From: Archangium violaceum Cb vi76
Lineage (GTDB): Bacteria; Myxococcota; Myxococcia; Myxococcales; Myxococcaceae
DNA length: 64,000 nt
Direction: 5' to 3'
Assembly (NCBI RefSeq): GCF_000733295.1
Contig: NZ_JPMI01000109.1
Coordinates: 155,177-219,176, forward strand
The position numbers were made by a program, and so were the translations under genes. The notes beneath the pieces are model-generated. The model made no database searches and was not told where the DNA came from. It was given only the letters and a program-made list of their open reading frames with translations. Shown here one piece after another: positions 41,944-52,025 of this stretch. Within the stretch, counting starts at the first letter, position 1; every line of letters begins with the position of its first letter.

Positions 41944-42062
41944 CCCTGGTTTCCCGGGCCTGTAACTTGAGGACCACGGCAGGAAAAGAGAATTGACTCG
42001 CCGAGGGAAGGCCGTTCGTCCGCCCCGTGCCAACGGGCAGGTCGCTCCATGCCGTCTTCATT

Positions 42063-42076
42063 TGCACACTTGTGCA
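42063..42076. promoter_or_regulatory. Palindrome abutting the PEP synthase start codon
   Basis: TGCACA-CT-TGTGCA ends 1 nt before the ATG at 42078, where a ribosome-binding site would be expected; no Shine-Dalgarno is present. A protein bound here, or a small RNA hairpin, would block initiation. Confidence 0.5.
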
Positions 42077-42077
42077 T

Positions 42078-44429
42078 ATGGAAACGACGACGGAGACGGG
42101 GCGGGAGCCGGTCCAGGACTCGCGAGGAGAGCGCCCGGGCGAGCAGCCGCGGCCATGGGTGGTGTGGTTCGACGCTCTGTCCCGAGAGGACGTGGCACTC
42201 GCGGGAGGCAAGGGCGCCAACCTGGGTGAGATGACCCAGGCGGGGCTGCCGGTGCCCCGGGGCTTCGTGGTGACGTCGGAGGCCTTCCAGGAGACCCTGC
42301 GGCCGCTCCGCTCGCGGCTGGGCGAGCTGTGGCGGAGCATCGACGTGGACGATCAGGATTCTCTGGCTGAACGCTCGGCCGAGCTGCGCGAGTTGGTGCT
42401 TCAGGTGAATCTGCCAGCCGCTCTGTGGGAGAGCGTGCTCGAGGCCTACCACCACCTGGGCGGGGAGCGGGCGGTGGCGGTGCGCTCCTCGGCGACGGAC
42501 GAGGACACGTCCGCTACCTCATTCGCTGGCATGCACGAGTCGTATACCCACGTGGTCGGTGACGAGGCCGTGCTGGCGCGGCTGCGCGAGTGCTGGGCCT
42601 CGGCGTTCGGTCAGCGGGTGGTGGCCTACCGCAAGAGCCAGGGCCTCACCGAGCTGCCCTCCCTGGCCGTGGTGGTGCAGGAGATGGTGGACTCGGCGTG
42701 CTCGGGGGTGATGTTCACCGCGGACCCGGCCACGGGGGACACGCGGCGGCTCGTCATCGAGGCCGCCTGGGGGCTGGGTGAGGTGGTGGTGGGCGGGCAG
42801 GTGGAGCCGGACACGTACACGGTGGACAAGCAGGGCCCACGGCTGCTCGAGGTACGCGTGGGACACAAGGCCTTCCTGCTGGAGCGCGCGCCTGGTGGGG
42901 GAGACCGGCGCGTGGAACTGAGCGAGGAGCGAGCCCGCAAGCGGGTGCTGGCGGACGAGGAGGTGCTGACGCTGGCGCGGTTGGGGGCGCGGGTGGAGGC
43001 GCACTATGGCTCGCCGCAGGACATCGAGTGGGCCCAGCAGGGCGGGCGGCTGTACCTGGTGCAGTCGCGGCCCATCACCACGCTGGGCCTGGCCGTGCCG
43101 GAGCCGGGGCGGGAGGCCCGGAAGCCGGCGTTGGTGACGGGGCTGGGGGCCTCGCCGGGCCGCGTCACCGGGAAGGTGCGGGTGCTGCGCGGCCCCGAGG
43201 AGGGCGGGATGTTGCGGAAGGGCGAGGTGCTCGTCGCGGCCATGACGTCTCCGGACTGGGTGGCCACCATGCGACGGGCCGTGGCCATCATCACCGACAG
43301 CGGAGGCATGACGAGCCATGCGGCCATCGTCAGCCGCGAGCTGCGCCTGCCCTGCGTGGTGGGCACCCGTAGCGCCACGCGGGTGCTGCGCGACGGGGAA
43401 GAGGTGACGGTGGATGGGCGCACGGGTGAGGTGTTCGAGGGCCGGGTGGAGGAGGTGGCCGTGCCCCGGGTGGAAGCGGTGCGGCCGCTGGAGGAGCCAC
43501 GGGGAGCCGAGGCGCGCGAGCCCGAGCCGCTGGCGACGAAGCTGTACGTGAACCTGGCCCTGCCGGGGCAGGCGCGCGAGGCGGCCGCGCTGCCGGTGGA
43601 TGGGGTGGGGCTCCTGCGGGCGGAGTTCCTCCTCACCGATGCGTTCGCCGGTGTCCATCCCCGCAAGCTGATCGCCCAGGGGCGGCAGCGCGAGTTCGTG
43701 GAGCGGATGGTGGCCCCGCTCCGGGAGATTGTCCGGGCGTTCCATCCCCGGCCGGTCGTGTACCGGACGACGGACTTCCGCACCAACGAGTTCCGGGGGC
43801 TGGAGGGCGGCGCGGAGTACGAGCCGGTCGAGGCCAACCCGATGATCGGCTACCGCGGCTGCTACCGCTACCTGCGCGAGCCGGAGGTGTTCCGGCTGGA
43901 GCTGGAGGCGCTCGCGCGGGTGCGGGAGGAGTTACCCAACCTGCACGTGATGATTCCCTTCGTGCGCACGCTCTGGGAGCTGGAGGCGTGTCTGGAGTTG
44001 CTGGACACCAGCCCCCTGGGGCGGCAGCGCGGGTTGGAGCGGTGGGTGATGGCGGAGGTGCCCTCGGTGGTGTACCGCATCCCCGAGTACGCACGGTTGG
44101 GCGTGACGGGGGTTTCCATCGGCTCGAACGACCTGACGCAGCTCATGCTCGGGGTGGACCGGGACTCGGAGATGTGCGCGGAGCTGTTCAACGAGTCGGA
44201 CGCGGCGGTGCTGGATGCGATTGTCCGCATCATCCACGCCAGCCGGGAGGCGGGGGTGACGTGCTCCCTGTGCGGCCAGGCTCCCTCGAATCGGCCCGAG
44301 TTCGCCGAGCACCTGGTGCGAGCGGGAATCACCTCCATCTCGGTGGACCCGGGAGCGGTGGGGGCGGCGCGGCGGGTGGTGGCCGCCGCCGAGCGCCGCC
44401 TGCTGCTGGAGGCCGCACGCGCGCGGTGA
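42078..44429 (+). CDS. ppsA: Phosphoenolpyruvate synthase
   Basis: 783 aa, close to the usual ~790. The N-terminal ATP-grasp domain has [40 protein letters not shown] and [20 protein letters not shown]. The central swivel domain has the phospho-His in [18 protein letters not shown]. The C-terminal TIM barrel has [50 protein letters not shown] and the active-site Cys in SLCGQAPS. It converts pyruvate + ATP to PEP + AMP + Pi for gluconeogenesis, fitting growth on amino acids and lipids of prey. The start is taken at the first ATG giving a normal N-terminus. Confidence 0.93.
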   Translation: METTTETGREPVQDSRGERPGEQPRPWVVWFDALSREDVALAGGKGANLGEMTQAGLPVPRGFVVTSEAFQETLRPLRSRLGELWRSIDVDDQDSLAERSAELRELVLQVNLPAALWESVLEAYHHLGGERAVAVRSSATDEDTSATSFAGMHESYTHVVGDEAVLARLRECWASAFGQRVVAYRKSQGLTELPSLAVVVQEMVDSACSGVMFTADPATGDTRRLVIEAAWGLGEVVVGGQVEPDTYTVDKQGPRLLEVRVGHKAFLLERAPGGGDRRVELSEERARKRVLADEEVLTLARLGARVEAHYGSPQDIEWAQQGGRLYLVQSRPITTLGLAVPEPGREARKPALVTGLGASPGRVTGKVRVLRGPEEGGMLRKGEVLVAAMTSPDWVATMRRAVAIITDSGGMTSHAAIVSRELRLPCVVGTRSATRVLRDGEEVTVDGRTGEVFEGRVEEVAVPRVEAVRPLEEPRGAEAREPEPLATKLYVNLALPGQAREAAALPVDGVGLLRAEFLLTDAFAGVHPRKLIAQGRQREFVERMVAPLREIVRAFHPRPVVYRTTDFRTNEFRGLEGGAEYEPVEANPMIGYRGCYRYLREPEVFRLELEALARVREELPNLHVMIPFVRTLWELEACLELLDTSPLGRQRGLERWVMAEVPSVVYRIPEYARLGVTGVSIGSNDLTQLMLGVDRDSEMCAELFNESDAAVLDAIVRIIHASREAGVTCSLCGQAPSNRPEFAEHLVRAGITSISVDPGAVGAARRVVAAAERRLLLEAARAR

Positions 44430-44447
44430 GGGGTGGGACGCGGGAGG

Positions 44448-44470
44448 GCCCGTCAGGTGGTCTGACGGGC
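44448..44470. terminator. Terminator hairpin after ppsA
   Basis: GCCCGTCAG-GTGGT-CTGACGGGC is a perfect 9-bp stem with a 5-nt loop, 18 nt after the stop codon. No T-run follows. Confidence 0.7.
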
Positions 44471-44580
44471 GGCTCAGCCTCCATCATCCAGGGGCGCCGG
44501 GTCCGGGTGCCCTGCCGGGCGCCTCGGTTCGTGAACAGGTTGAATCCAGGCAAGAGGAGCCTGTTCGCGGGGGTCGAACC

Positions 44581-46023
44581 ATGCGCGCCCGGTATCACCG
44601 GCTGAGTCCCATGGACCGGATGCTCCTGTCGATCGAGGACGCCCGGACACCGACGCATATCGGGGCGCTGCTGGTGCTGGAGGGACCGCCGCTCCTGGAC
44701 GCCGCCGGGCACCTGCGGCTGGAGGAGATCCGGCTCCGCTTGCGGCGTCGCTTGCGGCGGGTTCCCGTGCTGCGAAAGGTGCTGTACCGGCCCGGGCTTC
44801 TCCGGGGCCCCCCGCTGTGGGTGGACGATGCCACCTTCGCCGTGGAGCGGCACATCCTCCACGCGGAGATTCCAGCACCGGGTGGAGAGGCGCAGCTCCT
44901 GCGGCTCGTCGAGAATCTCCTGAGCAAGCTCCTGGATCGCTCCAAGCCACTCTGGGAACTCTGGTTCCTGACGGGGTTGGAGTCCGGACGGCTCGCCGTG
45001 CTGGCGAAGCTGCACCACTCCATCGCGGACGGGAAGGCCGCGCTCCGTATCTTCAACGCGCTGTTCGATCTGGCGCCCGACGCCGCGGATCCGGAGGAGG
45101 AGCCGTGGTCACCCCGGCCGCCACCGAGCCACTGGCGGTTGTTCGTGGACAACCTCGCCGAGAAGGGAGCGGCTCTGGCGCGAGCCGTGGAGCGGCTGGT
45201 CCATCCGGTGGCGCTTGCCCGCTCCGCCGTCTCGGCCGGGCGGACGCTGGTGCGGACCCTCCGTGAAAGCCAGGGAGCGCCGAGGACCTCTCTCAACGCC
45301 CCCGTCGGAGTCACCCGCCGCCTGGCCGTGATGCGGATGGGGCTGGCCGAGGCGAGGAACGTCGCGCATGCCCGGGGCACCAGGATCAACGACGTCATGC
45401 TCACGCTGATCGCGGGTGGCTCGAGGGAGCTGCTGCTTCATCGCGGCGAGCCGGTCGAGGGCGTGGCCCTCATTGCTTCCGTGGCGGTCTCCCTGCGGTC
45501 CACGACGGACGCCGGAGAGACTGGCAACAGGACCGGTCAGCTGCTCGTTCCACTCCCCCTGGACCTGCCCGACGCCGAGGCATGCCTGGAGGCGATCGCC
45601 GCTTCGACCCGGAAGATGAGGAAGAAGGAGCTGGCGACGAGCTCCGAACACATCATCGCGTGCGTGTCGATGTCCGGGCTGTTCCGTCTTCTGGCCCGCC
45701 GGCAGCACACGATGAACCTCTTCGAGAGCGACCTGGAAGGGCCGCCGGTGCCCCTCTTCGTACTCGGCGCGAGGATCCTCGAGGTGACGCTCGCGAACAA
45801 CCTCGGGGGAACCGTTGGCCTGTCATTCGCCATCCTGTCCTATGCCGGCCAGCTGAACCTCTCGGTGTTCGCGGACGCGGAGCGGTTCCCGGATCTGGAG
45901 GTCCTGGCGGCGGGAATGGAGACGAGCTGGGCTCGGCTTTCGCGCCGTCACGAATCGGGAGAGGAGGGCCCTCGTCCTCCCGGAGGCCGCTACCCCGCTG
46001 CGGCGCTCACGACACCGGTTTGA
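44581..46023 (+). CDS. Wax ester synthase / acyl-CoA:diacylglycerol acyltransferase (WS/DGAT)
   Basis: 480 aa. The catalytic HHxxxDG motif is present as LHHSIADGKAAL (~141-152), with the family opening (HRLSPMDRMLLSIEDARTPT) and the C-terminal NNLGGTVGLSFAILSYAGQL pattern. WS/DGATs esterify acyl-CoA to fatty alcohols or diacylglycerol to make storage lipids, known to accumulate in developing myxobacteria. Its stop codon overlaps the 3' end of the convergent YbaY-like gene by 17 bp. Confidence 0.9.
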   Translation: MRARYHRLSPMDRMLLSIEDARTPTHIGALLVLEGPPLLDAAGHLRLEEIRLRLRRRLRRVPVLRKVLYRPGLLRGPPLWVDDATFAVERHILHAEIPAPGGEAQLLRLVENLLSKLLDRSKPLWELWFLTGLESGRLAVLAKLHHSIADGKAALRIFNALFDLAPDAADPEEEPWSPRPPPSHWRLFVDNLAEKGAALARAVERLVHPVALARSAVSAGRTLVRTLRESQGAPRTSLNAPVGVTRRLAVMRMGLAEARNVAHARGTRINDVMLTLIAGGSRELLLHRGEPVEGVALIASVAVSLRSTTDAGETGNRTGQLLVPLPLDLPDAEACLEAIAASTRKMRKKELATSSEHIIACVSMSGLFRLLARRQHTMNLFESDLEGPPVPLFVLGARILEVTLANNLGGTVGLSFAILSYAGQLNLSVFADAERFPDLEVLAAGMETSWARLSRRHESGEEGPRPPGGRYPAAALTTPV

Positions 46024-46357
46024 CCTGCACCGTGAGCGCTTGGGAGGGACCCTGCACCTCCACCGGATAGGCCTGGACCGTCAGGTAGTCGCCCGCGCGG
46101 ACCGTCCTGCTGCCCTCCATGGAGACGTGTACGGAGACGATGTAGCTGCCACGCGGCTCCAGCTCCGCCGCCTCCAAGAGGAACGTGGCCGCTCCACCTG
46201 TGTTGACGGCCTCGGAGAGACCGCTCAACTCCTGCTCGGCCACGGCCACGGACGGTGCATCCGCCTGGGACACGTCGAGCAGGCGGACCCAGGCCTTCGC
46301 ACTGCCCGGCAGGGTGACGGGGGGCGAGAATTCGAGCTGTCCGCTCACTCGGACCAT
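46007..46357 (-). CDS. YbaY-like small beta-sandwich protein
   Basis: 116 aa. GSAKAWVRLLDVSQADAPSV then VAEQELSGLSEAV matches the YbaY/YscW-type domain (p.ga.v.V.L.DvS.aDa....A.q). That domain is usually in outer-membrane lipoproteins, but this copy has no signal peptide. It starts 7 nt after the astacin-like gene with GAGG as ribosome-binding site, so the two are co-expressed, possibly as protease and chaperone or inhibitor. Confidence 0.7.
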   Translation of the reverse strand: MVRVSGQLEFSPPVTLPGSAKAWVRLLDVSQADAPSVAVAEQELSGLSEAVNTGGAATFLLEAAELEPRGSYIVSVHVSMEGSRTVRAGDYLTVQAYPVEVQGPSQALTVQVKPVS

Positions 46358-46364
46358 CGCCGCC

Positions 46365-47969
46365 TCAGACGATGTTGAGGCGCATGGTGTTGAGATGGTG
46401 GGACGGATCCGTCCCCGTCCAGGCGCAGACGAGATGGCTGGGGGTGGAGGTGAGGACGGGACCATCGATGCAGGTGTCGTTCATGGTCACCTTCGAACCC
46501 CACCGCGAGCCGTTGGCACTGACCAGCACATTGTGCCGGTTGTTGCCCTGGCCCTGCCAGGACAGAAAGGCACGTCCGTCCCTGGCATGAAGATGCGGTT
46601 GGGACGAGGTGGTCTCATTCAGGGTCACCTTGTTGCCGAAGGTCGAGCCGTCCGTGCTGCTCATGATGTTGAGTTGGTTGTTGCCCTCTCCGCGCCAGGC
46701 CAGCAACAACCTCGTGTTCAGGACCGCCAGGGCGGGACCGGACGTGCTGGTATCATTCAGCGTGACCTTGTTGCCCCAACCCACCCCGTCCGAGCTGCGC
46801 ATGACGTTGAGCTTGTTGTTCCCATGTCCCCGCCAGGCCAGATAGAGCTGGTTGTTGAAGACGGCGAGCGCCGGTCCGGACCTCGAGGCATCTCCCAGCG
46901 TCACCTTGTTGCCCCAATTCCGCCCATCCGACGACTGCATGATGTTGAGCTGGTTGCTTCCGGTGCCAATCCAGGCGACCACGAAGTTGTTCTTGAAGCC
47001 GACCAGGGCGAACTCCTCGGGCGAGGTGTCCCCCAGGGTGACCTTGCCGCCGAAGTTCACCCCGTCGGTCGAGTTCATGAAGTTCAGGAAATTGTTGCCA
47101 TGCCCCGTCCACCCCAGGAGGAACTGCTGGTTCCGCCAGACGATCGCCGGCGCATTGGTGCTCGTATCCCCCAGCACCACCGTCTTCGGATAGAGGAGGT
47201 TGAGGGCCGCGATATCTCCGGCGCTCAGCCCCGTGCGCTGCCCGATATTGGCCGCGGGGTCGGTGGGGGTGATGGTGTCCCGGGTGGGATCCACGGCGAA
47301 GTCCCTCCGGCCATAGTGCATGAGCGAGCCGTAATCGTAGGACCCGACGTCGTCGCCATCCGTGATTTGCTGATTGAAGTTGTGCCGGTTGGCCTCGGAG
47401 ATGTTGTCCCAGTGGATGGTGACGAAGTTGTCCCGATCCTCGCGGCTCTGCTCGTGCCACAGGCCAGCGGCATGGCAGATCTCATGCACGACGCGGGGCC
47501 AGTCGCACCCGTCGCCAATGGTGATGAATTGCTCTCCCCCTCGTCTCCCCAGGGAGGAGGAGCAGCCGGTACCGTCCCGGAAGGTCACGAAGTCCCCTTC
47601 GTTGGTCCGTTGCCGGAAGCGCAGGTTCGTGTTCGCCTGGAGGTGGTTGATGGCATCCGTCACGCGCTGCGCGTCGGGCAGGTTCGGAGCCAGCCGATAC
47701 GGGATGACCGCGTCTCGCCAGAGGTAGCGGGTTCCAACGAGCACACAGGCACGCTGCAGGTTGGGATCCGGCTCCTCCACCTCCTTGCGGACCTGCTCCA
47801 TCTCCTCGACCGTTCCAAGGACGATGTCTCCTTCGAAGACAGCCAGCCCCTTCACGGCGGTGTAGCAGACCTTCTTGACGTCGAAGGTTCTTCCGAAGAC
47901 GTAGCTGTGGCGTATGTCCCGCGGTGCCGCTGACGCGGTCTGGATTTCGGGATGGGTCTTGTCAGTCAT
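46365..47969 (-). CDS. Astacin-type (M12A) metalloprotease with C-terminal beta-propeller-like repeats
   Basis: 534 aa. A ~95-residue N-terminal region precedes the protease domain. Zinc motif HEICHAAGLWHEQSREDRD (HExxHxxGxxHExxR) and Met-turn SLMHYG are intact, as is the astacin start (RYLWRDAVIPYRLAPNL). After residue ~285 five or more repeats of ~48 residues follow, each with SGPALAVFNNQLYLAWRGHG-like and NKLNVMRSSDG..WGNKVTL phrases, as in sialidase-type propellers. No classical signal peptide is seen, so export would need another route. Co-transcribed with the YbaY-like gene. Confidence 0.88.
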   Translation of the reverse strand: MTDKTHPEIQTASAAPRDIRHSYVFGRTFDVKKVCYTAVKGLAVFEGDIVLGTVEEMEQVRKEVEEPDPNLQRACVLVGTRYLWRDAVIPYRLAPNLPDAQRVTDAINHLQANTNLRFRQRTNEGDFVTFRDGTGCSSSLGRRGGEQFITIGDGCDWPRVVHEICHAAGLWHEQSREDRDNFVTIHWDNISEANRHNFNQQITDGDDVGSYDYGSLMHYGRRDFAVDPTRDTITPTDPAANIGQRTGLSAGDIAALNLLYPKTVVLGDTSTNAPAIVWRNQQFLLGWTGHGNNFLNFMNSTDGVNFGGKVTLGDTSPEEFALVGFKNNFVVAWIGTGSNQLNIMQSSDGRNWGNKVTLGDASRSGPALAVFNNQLYLAWRGHGNNKLNVMRSSDGVGWGNKVTLNDTSTSGPALAVLNTRLLLAWRGEGNNQLNIMSSTDGSTFGNKVTLNETTSSQPHLHARDGRAFLSWQGQGNNRHNVLVSANGSRWGSKVTMNDTCIDGPVLTSTPSHLVCAWTGTDPSHHLNTMRLNIV

Positions 47970-48240
47970 GGCGCTTGCCGCCTTTCCCTCGGGATTCAGC
48001 CTGTGGCAGGGGGCTCCACCTCAAGAACTGGCCCTGCGCCCAGGGGGGTGCAATCGGGCACTCCTTCCAGCCATGCAGCAAGGTGGCAGTATTGCCGGGC
48101 ACTCAGTGGGTGCGCCCCTTCGCAGCCCTGGCCGGCCCGACGTGGCGGGCTCGAGGCCGCGATGATTCCTGGCCCGGGACGTACGGGGCTGGCGCCTTCC
48201 GGGAGAACTCCCCAGCTTTGATGGTGGAGGAGAGAGCCCC

Positions 48241-48567
48241 ATGCCAGACATCAAGAATGACAACCCGTCATACGAGCGTGCGCACAAGCGCGTCGAGGAG
48301 TTGCGCGGTTTCTACATGCACCTCCTGGTGTATCTCGCGGTGAGCCTCGGCCTGTTCCTCCTCGACCAGTTGTCCCCCGGTGAGCCCTGGTTCTTCTGGC
48401 CTGTCATCAGCTGGGGAATCTTCGTGTTGATACACGGAGCCACGGTCCTCTTGGACGGCTCCTTCCTCGGTGAGCGATGGGAGGAGCGGAAGACCCGTCA
48501 GCTCATGGAGAGGGACAGAGAGCGCTCGGGCGGCCCTCCGCGGCCACCCCAGCCCCTGGCGCCCTGA
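48241..48567 (+). CDS. 2TM domain-containing membrane protein
   Basis: 108 aa with a strong ribosome-binding site (GGAGGAGAG). A charged N-terminus (ERAHKRVEELRG) leads to two helices, FYMHLLVYLAVSLGLFLLD and FFWPVISWGIFVLIHGATVL. An amphipathic WEERKTRQLMERD stretch and a Pro-rich tail follow. This is the 2TM-domain family, often fused to or found near sensor proteins. Function unknown. Confidence 0.85.
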   Translation: MPDIKNDNPSYERAHKRVEELRGFYMHLLVYLAVSLGLFLLDQLSPGEPWFFWPVISWGIFVLIHGATVLLDGSFLGERWEERKTRQLMERDRERSGGPPRPPQPLAP

Positions 48568-48626
48568 GACCATCCATGTGGAAGGTCAGGTCCACCAGCA
48601 CCCCACCGCGGTTCTTCCCGTTGTGC

Positions 48627-49955
48627 TCAGTGCTTGAATTGCAGCACGTAGATCGCGGGGCCGGTGATGGCCAGGTCCCCCCGGGCCGTCACGGAGAGGT
48701 CCGTCGCGAAGAGGAAGCGGTCCCTGAAACCGAGCTCCCAATCCCTGTTGCCGCTCTCCTTGAAGTAGCGGGCGGTGAACAGCCAGGTCTCTCCGCCCGT
48801 GGAGGGGAGCGCCCCCGCGACGTACACGCCGCCCTTGTGGTCCATGCCCACCGCGCGCAGCGTGCTGTCCAACTGCCGCCCCCAGCGCTCCCGGCCCCCC
48901 TGCGAGAAGTTGAGCAGCATGCTCGCGAACTCCTCGGGCTCCGTGCTGAAGCTCCGCCCCCCGAAACGGAACGAGCCGCTGAAGGAGCCCACCGCGACGA
49001 CCCGGTCATGGTGGGCCGCGATGCTCACGAAGGAGCCGCTGCTCGCCTCCAGGTGACGGGACCACATGCCCCTGCCCTTGCAGGAGACCTTGCGCAGATA
49101 GGGGGTGCCGGCGCCGCTTTGAATGTCCGGGAAGCGGGAGCCGCCGAAGTAGAAGTTCCCATCCTCGTCCGTGGCGAACCCCTGGGTGAAGACCACCTCG
49201 TCATCGACGAAGACCCAGTCCAGCTCGCCCCGGGAGGAGTAGCGGGCGACGAAGGCATACTGCTTCGCCGCCGAGATGGGCCCATCGCCGAAGTCGAACG
49301 TGATGCCAGGAGCGCCCTGCAGGAATCCGTTGATGCCGATGTGGCCCTCGTCGTCGATCGCCACGCCCGTCGCGCGGGTGGGCAGCTGGCGGGCCCACAG
49401 CCCCTTGCCGTCCCGGTCCAGCTTCACCAGGTAGTCCCCCGTGGGCACGTCGATGGCTTCCAGGACGAACCGCCCCTCCACGTGCATGCCGAGCACGATG
49501 TTGCCCTTCGGGTCCACCGCCATCGCGGTGCCCACGGTGTAGGAAGTGGGGACCTCCGCCGTGGGCTGAGCCGCGAGGACGCGGGCCCAGAGCAGCTCAC
49601 CTCCGGGCGAGTACTTCGCGAGCCCCGCGATGCGCGAGACCGGGTACGGCAAGATGACGGGCCCGGCCCCGAAGTCGAGCGGCCCCTCGATGTCCGTCAC
49701 CAGGACGAGCACGTTGCCTCGTGGATCGTGCGCGATGACCTGGGTCTCGTGCTCGCCCGTGCCGGTGATGTTGCGCACCCAGGAGGGCTCCCTGGGAGGC
49801 GGATTCCGGTGCTCCGGGTTCGCCGAGAGCGCGCGGGTCTGCGTGCTCTCATCCCGCACCGTCGGCGCCTGCTCCTCCTCCAGCGCCGGGACACCACACG
49901 CCATGAGGCCCAACCACACCATCAGGGTCCACAATCCTCTCCACGTCTGTCTCAT
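48627..49955 (-). CDS. Lipoprotein with beta-propeller-type repeats
   Basis: 442 aa. Lipobox LGLMAC (Cys ~20). The body has recurring ~45-residue blades: GTAMAVDPKGNIVLGMHVEG, GVAIDDEGHIGINGFLQGA, QGFATDEDGNFYFGGSRF, AVGMDHKGGVYVAGALP. These resemble SBBP/NHL-type propellers common in myxobacterial secretomes (..DFGGGP..S.G..D.FVA.Y...G...W). Probably outer-membrane or surface exposed, with no enzymatic motif. Confidence 0.75.
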   Translation of the reverse strand: MRQTWRGLWTLMVWLGLMACGVPALEEEQAPTVRDESTQTRALSANPEHRNPPPREPSWVRNITGTGEHETQVIAHDPRGNVLVLVTDIEGPLDFGAGPVILPYPVSRIAGLAKYSPGGELLWARVLAAQPTAEVPTSYTVGTAMAVDPKGNIVLGMHVEGRFVLEAIDVPTGDYLVKLDRDGKGLWARQLPTRATGVAIDDEGHIGINGFLQGAPGITFDFGDGPISAAKQYAFVARYSSRGELDWVFVDDEVVFTQGFATDEDGNFYFGGSRFPDIQSGAGTPYLRKVSCKGRGMWSRHLEASSGSFVSIAAHHDRVVAVGSFSGSFRFGGRSFSTEPEEFASMLLNFSQGGRERWGRQLDSTLRAVGMDHKGGVYVAGALPSTGGETWLFTARYFKESGNRDWELGFRDRFLFATDLSVTARGDLAITGPAIYVLQFKH

Positions 49956-50340
49956 GCGTTCCCCCTCCGCTGGAGCCGGTAGACCCCAGCGATTGGAGAG
50001 TGGAGACGCACACCGGAAGGGACTGCTGTTCGCGGGGGGTGCGCTTGCGTCCGCGCTGGAACAGAGCGGTTCCGGGGTGCCCACGAGGGCGAGATAGGGT
50101 TGGAACTCTCCGCGGCTTCTCCTCGGCGAATTTGACTGGCGGTAAAATTGCCATGGGCCTTCTCGCATGGCATCTGTTCACCCGCCGACACAGCGGGGCG
50201 GCGAGGGCCATCGCCGAGCGGGAGATGGCAGACGGGATCCCAGCGGTGGAAATCATCCAGGGCGGCTCGCCCCCGAGGTGGTGGCATCGACGCTGGACAC
50301 TTCTTCGTCCGGCGAAATACCAACGATACACAGGAGACAC
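49956..50340. other. Divergent promoter region
   Basis: No gene is confidently supported between the two divergent secreted-protein genes. A 63-codon frame (50153-50344) ends in an ATGA overlap with the next gene but has no ribosome-binding site or recognisable content. AATTTGACTGGCGGTAAAATTG (in two parts, near 50129-50150) is an unusually AT-rich patch that may be promoter. Confidence 0.45.
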
Positions 50341-51153
50341 ATGAAAAAGATTGTCATGCTGATGATGTTGGTCCTGCCAGCGGGAGCCAATGCCTTCATC
50401 AACCAGATCACCAAGCTGAATTCCGATACGAACCGGCAGCTGGCCTTCTGCGGCAAGAGCTACGACCTGACCGGCGTCACCAGCTGCAGCGCGTCGACCA
50501 TTACGAACCTGCTGGCGCAGCTCAGGACGGATTACGGGACCTTTGGAATCCAATACGATCCGCTGACGGGGCAATACAACGCCAACGTCGGCAATGGGTA
50601 CGACCCGTATTTCTGTGATTGCCCCGCTCCGTACATCCTGACGCCGAACTCGTTGGTGGTCTCGTGCACCAACCACGTGACCGGGCACATCAACGGTCAG
50701 CCGAACATCACGGGGGTGATGGTCAAGATCGAGGGAGGATGCAGCCAGCGGCCGCCGACGCCTCCGCCCCCGAGCGACGCGGGCACTCCGTCGTGTACGA
50801 TGGCGACCTGGCGGCACTCGGGGATCGTGGTCAGCAATTACACGTCTCCCACCTATCTGGGTCAGGTCTCGATGCCGGGGCTGACGACGTCGAGCCACAC
50901 GAATCAGTTCGCGGACTGTGCCGCGGCGAGATCCTTCACCGATGCGTGGATCACGGCGAACTACAGCCAGATCGTCCAGATCGCGACGCAGGATGCGACG
51001 TCCGCCGGAGCGTGTCCCGCGGGGACCGTCACGCAGGTCGCCGACAAGAATACGATCCTGGATCAGTGCATCCCCAGCCCCGGCTCGAACCCGACCGGGG
51101 ATCTCCGCTTCAGGGTGTGGAACTACCCCGTGCCCGTCATGTGCTGCATCTAG
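50341..51153 (+). CDS. Secreted Cys-rich hypothetical protein
   Basis: 270 aa with ACAGGAG before the ATG. Signal peptide KKIVMLMMLVLPAGANA. The mature protein has ~12 Cys (CGKSYDLTGVTSC, CDCPAP, SVPVMCCI-like end), a Pro-rich linker (RPPTPPPPSDAG, ~148) and two beta-type halves. No family recognised; probably disulphide-bonded and extracellular. Confidence 0.7.
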   Translation: MKKIVMLMMLVLPAGANAFINQITKLNSDTNRQLAFCGKSYDLTGVTSCSASTITNLLAQLRTDYGTFGIQYDPLTGQYNANVGNGYDPYFCDCPAPYILTPNSLVVSCTNHVTGHINGQPNITGVMVKIEGGCSQRPPTPPPPSDAGTPSCTMATWRHSGIVVSNYTSPTYLGQVSMPGLTTSSHTNQFADCAAARSFTDAWITANYSQIVQIATQDATSAGACPAGTVTQVADKNTILDQCIPSPGSNPTGDLRFRVWNYPVPVMCCI

Positions 51154-51203
51154 CCGGCGCTTCCGCTCCATGAGCGAGGAGCGGGGGCTCGTGCTCCGGG
51201 GAC

Positions 51204-52025
51204 CTATACGCCGGGTGCCGAGGGTCGTTCGGAAGACGGACGCGCCATTTCAGGCATCACGGCACCTCCCGCTTCCCGCTGGCGCGCGGTCCGTTCGCTC
51301 CGGCGGCGCAGGCCTTCCATCATCTTCCGCTGCATGATCAGGTGGGGGAGGGTGATGAGGCTGGAGCCGAAAGGCCCCGCCTGCCGTGGGCTCACGCGGA
51401 TGCGCACGAGCAGGCGGGTATTGTCCGTGTCGAGCGGCTGCACCACGAAGGCCCAGGTGAGGTCCTCGTTGCCGAGCACGAAGGCACGGCCCGAGTCCAC
51501 CCGCAGCACGCGCCATTGTTCATCTGGGATGATTGGATCGCCCGGCTTCGGTTGCTGGTACTCCGGGAGGATGCGCTCGGCGCTGTGCACGGGGAGCCCC
51601 ACCAGCCGCTCGAGCCAGTCGTAGCTGTAGAAGCCTCCTCGCTCTCCCCCACCTATCTGCGCCAGCCATGGCCAGACATCCTCGGGGCGTGCGCGGAGGG
51701 TGATGGCATGGGTGAGCTCCAAGGCTCCTCGAAGGGGAATCAACTCATCCCCTGGCAGGGACTGCAGTTCCTCCTGCCGGGTGGCGCCCAATCTCTGCAT
51801 CCTCGAGCGCAGGAAGAGCCGGTACACCCAGGGGATCAGCGCTCCTCCGGCCGCCAGCTTCCAGATGGGACGGCCACTGCGCCGCCCCTGCTCCCAGGCC
51901 GCGGCCGATGCGGCCAGCACACTCGCCGCCACCATCCCGTCCAGGACCAGCGAAGGGCCGAGCATGATGGCCGAGGCCCTCAACGCTGCCCATCCCTTCA
52001 TGCGTGCATTCTGCTCGGCGGCCAT
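51204..52025 (-). CDS. Membrane-anchored SRPBCC-like protein
   Basis: 273 aa; GGAGGAGCG precedes the ATG. An N-terminal hydrophobic segment (ASAIMLGPSLVLDGMVAASV) precedes a START/SRPBCC-type domain: LELTHAITLRARPEDVWPWL, the family opening, then GGGERGGFYSYDWLERLVGL and DLTWAFVVQPLDTDNTRLLV. These domains bind hydrophobic ligands. Divergent from the hydrogenase operon, 280 bp away. Function unknown. Confidence 0.75.
   Translation of the reverse strand: MAAEQNARMKGWAALRASAIMLGPSLVLDGMVAASVLAASAAAWEQGRRSGRPIWKLAAGGALIPWVYRLFLRSRMQRLGATRQEELQSLPGDELIPLRGALELTHAITLRARPEDVWPWLAQIGGGERGGFYSYDWLERLVGLPVHSAERILPEYQQPKPGDPIIPDEQWRVLRVDSGRAFVLGNEDLTWAFVVQPLDTDNTRLLVRIRVSPRQAGPFGSSLITLPHLIMQRKMMEGLRRRSERTARQREAGGAVMPEMARPSSERPSAPGV

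Noticed and set aside
50153..50344. 63-codon frame ending in an ATGA overlap with the 50341 gene
   Set aside because: The overlap is tempting, but there is no ribosome-binding site and nothing recognisable; likely chance.
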